From positions 1 to 50,628 of the forward strand of contig NZ_QNHG01000006.1 in the NCBI RefSeq assembly GCF_003290025.1: a stretch of 50,628 nt of DNA. The letters are read 5' to 3'. The DNA is from Pseudogemmobacter bohemicus. Its GTDB lineage: Bacteria; Pseudomonadota; Alphaproteobacteria; Rhodobacterales; Rhodobacteraceae. Made by a program: the position numbers and the translations under genes. The notes under the pieces were generated by a model. It had not been told where the DNA came from. It worked only from the letters and a program-made list of their open reading frames with translations, and did not search any database. Every line of letters begins with the position of its first letter. Position 1 is the stretch's first letter. Shown here piece by piece: positions 27,224 to 34,814 of this stretch.

Positions 27224-27883
27224 ATGTCCCGCTATGAGCCCTGGCTGCACCCGCTGACCCTGACCGAAAGGCTTGCTGCCGTGCCGCCGGGCAGCCCGAT
27301 CCTGCGCGCGCTGCGCAACCGGCCCGAACTGCTTGAGGCGCTGGAGACCGGCTACCGCGATCTCTTGCGCCATGAGGGCGTGGCGCGGGTCGAGGCCTTC
27401 GCCGTGGCCGCCTTCACCGCCCATCTGCATGGGGAGGAGGTCGTGGCCGGGCATTTCCATGAGCTGCTGGCCTCGGAGGACAATACCCTTGCGGCTCTGA
27501 TCACCGAGGAGGCGGAGAATGCGGCGCTGCCCGGACCCTATGGCATCTGGCCGCCCGGGCCGCTTTCCGCCGAGGATCTCGACGGGCCGGCCTGGCGCGC
27601 CGATCCGCCGCTCCGGCTGCGCCTTGGCGCGCGACTGTCGGCGGGCCTGGAACATGCGCATCTGGTGACGCTGCATCCGCGGGACATCACCGCCGGGGCT
27701 GGCGAGGCGCTGGCCCGGGCCGGCTGGTCACGCGACGAGGTGCTGGCGCTGAACCGGCTGATCGCCTGGATCGGGGCGCTGAGCCCGGTGGTGGCGGGCC
27801 TCAGGGCCTATGGTTTCGCGCGCCATCCGCGCCAGTTCCGCCAGGAGATCCCGGATCGCCGGGCGGGTTTTGCCCATGGCTGA
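27224..27883 (+). CDS. CMD-domain protein (Avi_7170-like)
   Basis: A 219-aa helical protein resembling the carboxymuconolactone decarboxylase/AhpD-like group that accompanies luciferase-like monooxygenases in sulfur operons (the Avi_7170 type). Features are PLTLTERLAAVPPGSP near the start, ARVEAFAVAAFTAHLHGE, and LGARLSAGLEHAHLVTLHPR. I do not see the CxxC redox pair of AhpD. The next gene, a probable partner, overlaps by eight bases. Function in the family is unproved; a peroxide- or flavin-linked protective role is inferred. Confidence 0.6.
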   Translation: MSRYEPWLHPLTLTERLAAVPPGSPILRALRNRPELLEALETGYRDLLRHEGVARVEAFAVAAFTAHLHGEEVVAGHFHELLASEDNTLAALITEEAENAALPGPYGIWPPGPLSAEDLDGPAWRADPPLRLRLGARLSAGLEHAHLVTLHPRDITAGAGEALARAGWSRDEVLALNRLIAWIGALSPVVAGLRAYGFARHPRQFRQEIPDRRAGFAHG

Positions 27884-28487
27884 CCCGCTGCCGACGGGCC
27901 CGGATCCGGAAAGCGACCCGCGACCGGACCGCTTTACCAGCCGCCGCCATGAGTGGCGGCCCTGGAGCCTTCCCCTTGCCGCCATCGCCGCGCCGGTGGC
28001 AGATGCCGATCCCGTCCCTTTTTTGCCCGCGCTGCTGGCCGGCGAAACCGTCCCGGCCCTTGCGGTGGCGGTGGCTTCGCTTGCGCGTCGTCGCGGCGCC
28101 GGGCTTGCCCAGGGCGAGCGCGATCTGGTGGCCACGGCGGTCTCGCGCCGGATCGGCTGTTTCTTCACCGCCGCCGCCCATGCCCGACGCGCGGCAACCG
28201 GGCTGCGGCGCAAACGTGAGGTCGAGGTGCTGCTGGAAGAGGGGCTGCCCTCTCCGCTGACCGGGCGGCATGGCGGTGAAATCGCTGCCGCCTCGGCGCT
28301 GGCGGCGGTGCCGGCCCGGACCAGCCGCCAGGTGTTCTGGGCTCTGGAAGAGGAAAAGCTGGATGATCAGGAGATCACCGATCTGATCCTGGTGGCCGGT
28401 TTTGCGGCCTGGAATGCGCGGCTCGCTTTGGCGGCGGGGCAAAGCCGGCCGAGCCCTCTGTCGGGCCAGGGCGGGGTGGCGCCATGA
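27876..28487 (+). CDS. Alkylhydroperoxidase-domain protein (Avi_7169-like)
   Basis: A 203-aa protein with an AhpD-like helical layout, beginning MADPLPTGPD. FTSRRHEWRPWSLPLAA near the N-terminus and the helical second half (EKLDDQEITDLILVAGFAAW) recall the partner protein of the Avi_7170 type. No CxxC is seen; there is one Cys near residue 90 (GCFFTAAAHARRA). I use ATG 27876, inside the end of the previous gene, because the longer frame has no homology. It overlaps the next gene by four bases (ATGA). Confidence 0.55.
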   Translation: MADPLPTGPDPESDPRPDRFTSRRHEWRPWSLPLAAIAAPVADADPVPFLPALLAGETVPALAVAVASLARRRGAGLAQGERDLVATAVSRRIGCFFTAAAHARRAATGLRRKREVEVLLEEGLPSPLTGRHGGEIAAASALAAVPARTSRQVFWALEEEKLDDQEITDLILVAGFAAWNARLALAAGQSRPSPLSGQGGVAP

Positions 28488-29203
28488 CACGGCCTGTAAC
28501 ACGACCCATGACACCATCCATGACCGGGCCCTGGCATCTGAACGCGCCCTCTGACCACGCCACCGCCGATGCGGTGCAGCTTTTGCTGCGCCGGCGCGGC
28601 TTGCCGGTCGAACGCGGCAGCGCCGGCCCGCTTTCGGTGCTGGTGCCGCCCGGACAGCTGCCGGTCGCGTTGCAGGATGGCGCCGCTCTGACCCACGCTG
28701 TGCCGGGAAACGGGGCAGAGAACCTTGCCGCCTTCACCGCCGCCATTGCCGCGCTGGACCATCTTTCGGTGCTGGATCCGTCCGCCTTCCCGGCCCGGCT
28801 TGACCTGACGATCTACGCGCTTCGTCAGCATCTGCGCCCGCTGGAGGCGCTGGCCGCGCCGGACTGCCCCGAAAGCGATGCCAGCCTGATCATGGCGCCG
28901 CTTTTATGGCGGATCGCGCTGCTCGACCGCCATTTCGCGCTGTTTCTGCTGTCGGGTCTGCCAGGCCTCGCCGCGTTGCAAGAGGCCCAGGCCGGGCTGC
29001 CACAGATCGCCAGCCTGCTGCATCCGGGCGCCGCGCTGCATTTCCTGCACCATGTCGGGCGCCATACCGGGCGCAAACCATCCGGGTCTCCGGAGACCGA
29101 CTGGTCGCGCGCGCTTGGCCCCGAGGGGCGGGAGAAATCCCTTTTCCCGCGCGGGCAAAGAAGAAAAGATCCTTCCATTGGCAGCGGGGACCACATTCGA
29201 TAG
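28484..29203 (+). CDS. Uncharacterised protein, possibly GST-like
   Basis: A 239-aa protein translationally coupled to the two CMD-type genes. The first 60 residues after MTGPWHLNAPSDHATA read like a degenerate thioredoxin/GST N-terminal fold (VQLLLRRRGLPVERG, VPPGQLPVALQDGAALTHAV), and residues 85-190 like a GST C-terminal helical domain (PLLWRIALLDRHFALFLL, LPGLAAL). No cysteine or glutathione-site signature can be named. The last ~40 residues are basic and low-complexity. A role in thiol-dependent handling of organosulfur is a guess; I place it as hypothetical. Confidence 0.45.
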   Translation: MTRPVTRPMTPSMTGPWHLNAPSDHATADAVQLLLRRRGLPVERGSAGPLSVLVPPGQLPVALQDGAALTHAVPGNGAENLAAFTAAIAALDHLSVLDPSAFPARLDLTIYALRQHLRPLEALAAPDCPESDASLIMAPLLWRIALLDRHFALFLLSGLPGLAALQEAQAGLPQIASLLHPGAALHFLHHVGRHTGRKPSGSPETDWSRALGPEGREKSLFPRGQRRKDPSIGSGDHIR

Positions 29204-29245
29204 CCATCCGTCGCAGCGCGCCTCTTGCCAGTGACGGAGAGTCCG

Positions 29246-30172
29246 ATGGACGGAACCCCGGGTGACAGTATTGAAAACGAGGACGCGGCGCTGATCGCCG
29301 GCCTGACCGAAAGGCTGCGCTTGTTGCGCATCGTCTCGCAGCAGCGGCGCTATCATGGGCGGCCGGTGCCGCTCCTGCCCGCGAAACGTGCCATCACCGA
29401 TCTGCTGCATGACATCGTGGCCGCGCTTTATCCGCGCCATTTCGGGCCGCAGGATCTGACTCCCGGGACCACCGATGCCTTTATCGCGCAGATGCTGGGC
29501 TCGATCCGGCTGCGGCTGGCCGATCTGGTCACGACCGAGCTGATGCTGGCCCCCGAGGCCGAAGCCACCCGCGCCGGGGCCGAAGGCAACGCGATTTCGC
29601 GCGCCTTTCTGGAACGGCTGGTGATTATCCGCGACTTGCATGACACCGATATTCTGGCCGCGTGGCAGGGGGACCCCTCGGCGATGAGCCTGGACGAGGT
29701 GGCCTTTTGCTTTCCCGGTGTCGCCGCCATCCTGCATCACCGCATCGCGCACGAGCTTTACCGCGCCGGCATCGGCATGATCGCCCGCATCATGGCGGAA
29801 CAGTCGCATTCGGTGACCGGCATCGACATCCATCCCGGCGCAAGGATCGGGCCGGCCTTCTTCATTGATCACGGCACCGGAGTGGTGATCGGCGAGACTG
29901 CGGTGATCGGGCGCAATGTGCGGCTTTATCAGCAGGTGACGCTGGGCGCCCGGAGTTTTCAGGATGATGGCAGCGGCACCCTGGTCAAGGGCCAGCCGCG
30001 CCATCCGCAGGTCGGGGATGATGTGGTGATCTATGCCGGAGCGACCATTCTCGGGCGGATCACGGTGGGCCAGGGGGCGGTGATTGGCGGTGGGGTATGG
30101 CTTTTGGAAGACGTGGCGCCGGGCGCCATGGTCGCCCAGGCCCGCCCGATGCTGAGGGTCGCTCCGGGCTGA
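29246..30172 (+). CDS. Serine O-acetyltransferase (EpsC/SrpH-like), copy 1
   Basis: A 308-aa serine acetyltransferase of the long EpsC/SrpH group. A helical N-terminal part (to residue ~175) is followed by a left-handed beta-helix of hexapeptide repeats: TGIDIHPGARIGPAFFIDHG, VVIGETAVIGRNV, VTLGA, VVIYAGATILGRITVGQGAV. The DIHPG and IDHGTG histidines are the catalytic and substrate-binding ones. It makes O-acetylserine, the acceptor for sulfide in cysteine synthesis. ATG 29246 has GGAG six bases upstream. The C-terminus is short (VAPG), without the cysteine-synthase-binding isoleucine tail. Confidence 0.88.
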   Translation: MDGTPGDSIENEDAALIAGLTERLRLLRIVSQQRRYHGRPVPLLPAKRAITDLLHDIVAALYPRHFGPQDLTPGTTDAFIAQMLGSIRLRLADLVTTELMLAPEAEATRAGAEGNAISRAFLERLVIIRDLHDTDILAAWQGDPSAMSLDEVAFCFPGVAAILHHRIAHELYRAGIGMIARIMAEQSHSVTGIDIHPGARIGPAFFIDHGTGVVIGETAVIGRNVRLYQQVTLGARSFQDDGSGTLVKGQPRHPQVGDDVVIYAGATILGRITVGQGAVIGGGVWLLEDVAPGAMVAQARPMLRVAPG

Positions 30173-30201
30173 GGGCCGCAGAGATTCGCGGGCGCAGGGG
30201 C

Positions 30202-30253
30202 GCTTTCGGGACAACAGGGGGCCTCGGCGGCAGATAAGCACTTCCCCGAAAGC
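30202..30253 (+). terminator. Weak stem after the first serine acetyltransferase gene
   Basis: GCTTTCGGG (30202-30210) pairs with CCCGAAAGC (30245-30253) across a 34-base loop, followed 19 bases later by ATTTTTA. It may be a terminator or a leader structure of the rhodanese gene. Confidence 0.4.
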
Positions 30254-30435
30254 CCCCTGGCGAAGAGAATTTTTATCCCTCGCCTCCCCGCCGCAAACGC
30301 CCTGTTCCAAGTTTGCCCCCCGCCGCGAAATCCGGCGGAAAACCTGTTCCCGGCAGGGGTTTTGCGACGCTATCCTGAGCTCATTGCGGATCCGGCCCGG
30401 TTGCCGGCAGCCAGTTGAGACCCTGGAGAGTGACG

Positions 30436-30879
30436 ATGAATCTGCGTGCCGATACCAGCTTTTCCGCTCTTCCCGTGGCAAAGGACGGCTTTGCCGGGGT
30501 GGTCGCGCCGGGCACCGCCTGGGATCTGGTCTCGCGCGGCGAGGCGGTGATGCTGGATGTCCGTACGGTCGAAGAGCGCGCCTATGTCGGGCGGGTGCCT
30601 GCTTCGCTGCATGTCGCCTGGGCGACCGGCACCTCGATGAACCGCAACCCGCACTTCGCCCGCCAGGTGGCGGCGCTGGTGCCGGATAAGGCCACCCGGC
30701 TTTTGCTGATCTGTCGCAGCGGCAAACGCTCGGCCCTCGCGGCAGAGGCGCTGACCAAAGCCGGCTGGGCTCAGGCCTTCAGCGTGGCTGAGGGTTTTGA
30801 GGGCGCGCTTGATGCCGAAGGCCATCGCGGCTGCGCGGATGGCTGGCGTTTTCACGGGCTGCCCTGGCAACAGGACTGA
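30436..30879 (+). CDS. Rhodanese-like sulfurtransferase
   Basis: A 147-aa single-domain rhodanese. The active-site loop is CRSGKRS, with the persulfide-forming Cys93, after VMLDVRTVEERAYVGRVPAS (the CH2A-like motif) and before AEALTKAGWAQAFSVAEGFEG. It would carry sulfane sulfur between donor and acceptor. ATG 30436 has GGAGAG upstream. It lies between two serine acetyltransferase genes and close to the encapsulin, a neighbourhood known for family 2A encapsulin operons; a sulfur-relay role next to the encapsulated desulfurase is inferred. Confidence 0.9.
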   Translation: MNLRADTSFSALPVAKDGFAGVVAPGTAWDLVSRGEAVMLDVRTVEERAYVGRVPASLHVAWATGTSMNRNPHFARQVAALVPDKATRLLLICRSGKRSALAAEALTKAGWAQAFSVAEGFEGALDAEGHRGCADGWRFHGLPWQQD

Positions 30880-30921
30880 CCCCTTCCCCGCCCGCCATCC
30901 CCAGGTTTTACGGAGACAGCA

Positions 30922-31878
30922 ATGCTCATCCCTGCCCGCGACCATAACGGTTTCGCGGATGAAATAGCCGCGACCGTTTCCGGCCTTGCCGAAGCCCGGC
31001 ATGACTGGCGCCTCTCGCAACTGCGGCTGGAAGAGGCCGGTCCGCGTGAGCTGCCCTCGCCCGAACGGGTCGCCGCCATCGTCACCGATCTGCGCGCGGT
31101 GCTGTTCCCGATGCGGCTTGGCCCGGCCGATCTGCGCCAGGAGCATGAGAATGATTTCATCGCCACCACCCTTGCGCGCGCCGCGCAGGATCTGACCCGC
31201 GAGACCAGCCGCGAGCTTGACTGGGCGCGGCGCTATCTGGGGCCAGGTGCCGCTCCCGCCCCCGAAGCGGCGCCGGTGATTGTCGCAGGTTTTATCCAGA
31301 GCCTTGCCGCGATCCGGCGCCTCCTTGATACCGATGTGGTCGCGGCCTTTCGCGCCGATCCGGCGGCGCGGGGCGTTGATGAGGTGCTTTTGTGCTATCC
31401 GGGGCTGCGCGCCCTGATCAATCACCGCCTGGCGCATCGGCTTTTTACCCTGGGCCTGCCGCTGATCGCCCGGCTGATCTCTGAAATGGCGCATGGCGAG
31501 ACCGGCATCGACATTCATCCCGGCGCCCGGATCGGCGAGAGTTTCTTCATTGACCATGGCACCGGCACGGTGATCGGTGCCACTGCCATCATCGGCGACC
31601 GGGTGCAGCTGTTCCAGGGTGTGACACTGGGCGCCAAAAGCTTCCCCACCGATCCGCAGGGCAATGTGGTCAAGGGCCTGCCCCGCCACCCGATCATCGA
31701 GGATGATGTGGTGATCTATTCCGGCGCCACCGTGCTGGGCCGGGTGACCATCGGCCAGGGCTCGGTGCTGGGCGGGAATGTCTGGGTCACCGGCGATGTG
31801 GCGCCCTGGAGCATGATTTCCCAGGCGCGGGCACAATCGCGCGACCAGGTGGAGAATGATCATGCCAAAATCGCCTGA
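30922..31878 (+). CDS. Serine O-acetyltransferase (EpsC/SrpH-like), copy 2
   Basis: A 318-aa paralogue of the enzyme at 29246 with the same plan: helical N-terminal part, then TGIDIHPGARIGESFFIDHG, TVIGATAIIGDRVQLFQGV, VVIYSGATVLGRVTIGQGSV. The N-terminal region to residue ~110 differs strongly, so the two are not recent duplicates. It makes O-acetylserine. A serine acetyltransferase of this type (SrpH) accompanies SrpI encapsulins in cyanobacteria, and this copy is the nearer to the shell gene, 135 bases away. Confidence 0.9.
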   Translation: MLIPARDHNGFADEIAATVSGLAEARHDWRLSQLRLEEAGPRELPSPERVAAIVTDLRAVLFPMRLGPADLRQEHENDFIATTLARAAQDLTRETSRELDWARRYLGPGAAPAPEAAPVIVAGFIQSLAAIRRLLDTDVVAAFRADPAARGVDEVLLCYPGLRALINHRLAHRLFTLGLPLIARLISEMAHGETGIDIHPGARIGESFFIDHGTGTVIGATAIIGDRVQLFQGVTLGAKSFPTDPQGNVVKGLPRHPIIEDDVVIYSGATVLGRVTIGQGSVLGGNVWVTGDVAPWSMISQARAQSRDQVENDHAKIA

Positions 31879-31893
31879 TCCAGTGCCTGAATA

Positions 31894-31939
31894 TAGAACA
31901 AAATACTACAATATTTGATTGATATGGAAATCTGTTCTA
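31894..31939. promoter_or_regulatory. Encapsulin promoter region: shared motif copy B and an inverted repeat
   Basis: The 134-base gap before the shell gene is very AT-rich. GAACAAAATAC (31896-31906) starts a dyad AAATA-N6-TATTT, repeating the motif at 27118. Overlapping it is a 7-bp inverted repeat TAGAACA (31894-31900) / TGTTCTA (31933-31939). These look like operator half-sites over the promoter. The regulator is unknown; a sulfur- or redox-responsive one would fit. Confidence 0.5.
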
Positions 31940-32012
31940 ATCAGAGTGCCGCAAACAGAAGATCCATTCTCACACCCCCCGCTTTCTCCACCCTCCTCAG
32001 CCGGAGTGCCCC

Positions 32013-32942
32013 ATGGCCGACCTGACCCCGCAAACTGCGCTTGGCGACAATGCCGCCCGCCAGCTTGCCAATGCCACCAAGACCGTTCCGATCCTGCCGA
32101 CGATCAGCCCGCGCTGGCTGGTTCACCTGTTGCAATGGCTGCCGGTCGAGGCCGGGATCTACCGGCTGAACACGGTGAAGAACCCGCAGGATGTGCATGT
32201 CGCCTGCACCGCGCGGGAAGACGAATCCGAGCTGCCGCAGACATTCGTGGATTATGACGAAGCCCCGCGCGAATATTTCCTGAACGGCGTTTCCACCATC
32301 GTCGATGTCCATACGCGGATCTCGGATCTCTATTCCAGCCCCTTTGATCAGGTCAAAGAACAGCTGCGCCTGGCCATCGAGACGATCAAGGAGACCCAGG
32401 AAGGCCAGCTGATCAACAACCCGGATTACGGGCTTTTGGCCAATGTCCACCCGGATCAGGTGAATTACCCGCTGACCGGCGCGCCAACGCCGGATGATCT
32501 GGATCTGCTGATCGCGAAGGTCTGGAAAGAGCCCGCCTTTTTCCTGACCCATCCCGATGCCATCGCCGCCTTTGGCCGCGAATGCACCCGTCGCGGTGTG
32601 CCGCCGCCCACGGTCTCGCTGTTCGGCTCGCAATTCCTGACCTGGCGCGGCATTCCGATCATCCCCTCGGACAAGGTGCCGGTGGTCGATGGCAAGACAA
32701 AGATCCTGCTGATCCGCGTCGGCGATAAACGCCAGGGCGTTGTCGGCCTCTACCAGCCCGGGCTGGCGGGCGAGCAGGCGCCGGGGCTTTCGGTCCGCTT
32801 CATGGGGATCAACCGCTCGGCCATCGCCTCTTACCTGATCAGCCTTTACTGCTCGCTGGTCGTGCAATCGCCGGATGCCCTGGCCGTGCTGGATGATGTG
32901 GAGATCGGCAAGTTCCATGACTATCCCGACACCTACAAGTAA
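32013..32942 (+). CDS. srpI: Family 2A encapsulin nanocompartment shell protein (SrpI-like)
   Basis: A 309-aa HK97-fold shell protein. It matches SrpI-type family 2A encapsulins along its whole length: NAARQLANATKTVP at the extended N-terminal arm, ISPRWLVHLLQWLPVEAGIY, VDYDEAPREYFLNGVSTIVD, THPDAIAAFGRECTRRGVPP, VGLYQPGLAGEQAPGLSVRF and SYLISLYCSLVVQSPDALAV. Such proteins self-assemble into icosahedral shells that package a cysteine desulfurase. The desulfurase gene follows with a 26-base overlap, making the cargo assignment very likely. The ribosome site is AGCCGGAGTGCCCC before ATG. Confidence 0.95.
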   Translation: MADLTPQTALGDNAARQLANATKTVPILPTISPRWLVHLLQWLPVEAGIYRLNTVKNPQDVHVACTAREDESELPQTFVDYDEAPREYFLNGVSTIVDVHTRISDLYSSPFDQVKEQLRLAIETIKETQEGQLINNPDYGLLANVHPDQVNYPLTGAPTPDDLDLLIAKVWKEPAFFLTHPDAIAAFGRECTRRGVPPPTVSLFGSQFLTWRGIPIIPSDKVPVVDGKTKILLIRVGDKRQGVVGLYQPGLAGEQAPGLSVRFMGINRSAIASYLISLYCSLVVQSPDALAVLDDVEIGKFHDYPDTYK

Positions 32943-34770
32943 CCCCCTGCCGGTGCCGGATGCTGTGCCCCAGGGTCTGCCCGATGTGGCAGCGCTGACC
33001 AGCCTTGCCGCGCAATTCTTCGCGGCCCTTCCCGGGGCCGCAGGGAACGGGGCGGGTCACTTGCCCTCGAACCCGGTTCCCGCCAATCCGCAACCGGCCG
33101 GGTTCTCGCCCGGGCCGCTGGCGCATGGCCCTGCCTTGCCCGGGGCTTTTGCGCCCGGGGCCAATGTGGCGCCCGCCAACCCGCAGGACGGGGCGGCAGT
33201 GCTGGCTTCCACTCCCTCGCTGGCGCCGAAAGCGGTGGCGGCGAATGGTCTGCCCGATCATGCCGCCATCGTACCCCCCGCGCTGAACGGGCGGTTCGGG
33301 GGGCATTCGCTGGGCGTATCGCAGGTCAGCCCGCGCACAGCGCCAGGAGCCGGGGGCGCATCGCCCTTCTACTTCCTCACGGATACCGCGCCCTATGCGC
33401 CGCAGAGCCCCGCCCCCGATCTGCCGCGCGAGGATCGCGTTACCGCCCGCAGCTTTGGCCTTCCCGGCGCTGATGATCTGAAGGCGCTGCTGGCCGGAGA
33501 CCAGGCGACAAAGGCTCCGGCCAGGGCGGCGACACCACAACCGGCGCGCGGTGCCTTTGACGTCAACGCCGTCCGCCGCGACTTCCCGATCCTGCAAGAA
33601 CGGGTGAATGGCCGCCAGCTGGTCTGGTTCGACAATGCCGCCACTACGCAAAAGCCGCGCCAGGTGATCGAACGCCTCTCGTATTTCTACGAGCACGAGA
33701 ATTCGAATATCCACCGCGCCGCGCACGAACTTGCCGCCCGTGCCACCGATGCCTATGAAAAGGCTCGGGAAACCGTGCGGCGGTTTATCAATGCGCCCTC
33801 GGTGAATGAGATGATCTTCACCCGTGGCACCACGGAATCGATCAACCTGATCGCCAAATCCTGGGGCGCGCGGAACATCGGCGAGGGCGATGAGATCATC
33901 GTCTCAAACCTTGAGCATCACGCCAATATCGTGCCCTGGCAGCAACTGGCAGGGTCGGTCGGCGCGAAAATCAGGGTGATCCCGGTTGATGATGACGGCC
34001 AGGTGATCCTGTCGGAATACCAGCGCCTGCTGGGGCCGAAGGTAAAGCTGGTCGCGGTCACGCAGGTCTCGAACGCGCTCGGCACGGTGGTCCCGGTGAA
34101 AGAGATCGTCGATCTGGCGCATCGGAATGGGTCAAGAGCGCTGGTCGATGGCGCGCAGTCGATCAGCCATATGCGGGTCGATGTGCAGGATATCGGCGCG
34201 GATTTCTTTGTGTTTTCCGGGCATAAGATCTTTGGTCCCACGGGTATCGGCGCGGTCTGGGCAAAGGCCGAGATCCTCGACGACATGCCCCCCTGGCAAG
34301 GTGGCGGCAATATGATCGAGGATGTCACCTTTGAGCGCACCCGCTTTCAGCCCGCACCGAATAAGTTCGAGGCGGGAACCGGCAATATCGCCGATGCGGT
34401 CGGGCTTGGCGCCGCGCTGGAATATGTCGAGGGCTGGGGTATCGGGACGATCGGCCGCTATGAGCATGAGCTGCTCGATTACGCGACCCATCTCCTGCGG
34501 CCGATCAAGGGGGTGCGGCTGGTCGGCACGGCGCGCGACAAAGCCTCGGTGCTCTCCTTCACGCTGGCGGGTTACACCACGCATGAGGTGGGTGTTGCGC
34601 TGAACGAGGAAGGGATCGCGGTCCGCACCGGCCATCATTGCGCGCAACCGATCCTGCGGCGTTTCGGGCTGGAGACCACGGTGCGGCCCTCCCTCGCCTT
34701 CTACAACACGCGCGATGAGGTCGACCGCTTCATCCAGGTCGTGCAGCGCCTGTCCCAGGCGCCGCGCTGA
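32917..34770 (+). CDS. Encapsulated cysteine desulfurase with long disordered cargo-loading leader
   Basis: A 617-aa protein in two parts. Residues 1-212 are Pro/Ala/Gly-rich and low-complexity with short conserved-looking islands (LPDVAALTSLAAQFFAALPG at 21-40, SPFYFLTDTAPY near 149-160, RSFGLPGADDLKALLAG near 178-194); in family 2A systems this leader targets the enzyme to the shell interior. Residues 214-617 are a group II (SufS-like) desulfurase: His335 in NLEHHANIVPW, the PLP lysine Lys437 in FSGHKIFGPTG, and the persulfide Cys575 in TGHHCAQPILRRF. It frees sulfane sulfur from cysteine. ATG 32917 overlaps the shell gene; longer starts are antisense noise. Confidence 0.93.
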   Translation: MTIPTPTSNPLPVPDAVPQGLPDVAALTSLAAQFFAALPGAAGNGAGHLPSNPVPANPQPAGFSPGPLAHGPALPGAFAPGANVAPANPQDGAAVLASTPSLAPKAVAANGLPDHAAIVPPALNGRFGGHSLGVSQVSPRTAPGAGGASPFYFLTDTAPYAPQSPAPDLPREDRVTARSFGLPGADDLKALLAGDQATKAPARAATPQPARGAFDVNAVRRDFPILQERVNGRQLVWFDNAATTQKPRQVIERLSYFYEHENSNIHRAAHELAARATDAYEKARETVRRFINAPSVNEMIFTRGTTESINLIAKSWGARNIGEGDEIIVSNLEHHANIVPWQQLAGSVGAKIRVIPVDDDGQVILSEYQRLLGPKVKLVAVTQVSNALGTVVPVKEIVDLAHRNGSRALVDGAQSISHMRVDVQDIGADFFVFSGHKIFGPTGIGAVWAKAEILDDMPPWQGGGNMIEDVTFERTRFQPAPNKFEAGTGNIADAVGLGAALEYVEGWGIGTIGRYEHELLDYATHLLRPIKGVRLVGTARDKASVLSFTLAGYTTHEVGVALNEEGIAVRTGHHCAQPILRRFGLETTVRPSLAFYNTRDEVDRFIQVVQRLSQAPR

Positions 34771-34776
34771 ACAAGG

Positions 34777-34799
34777 CCCGCCCTGCTTTTCGGGGCGGG
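34777..34799. terminator. Hairpin between convergent operons
   Basis: CCCGCCC (34777-34783) pairs with GGGCGGG (34793-34799). It lies in the 44-base gap between the desulfurase stop and the isochorismatase stop and can serve both strands, although no long T-run follows. Confidence 0.6.
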
Positions 34800-34814
34800 T
34801 CATGTGCGGGCGGA

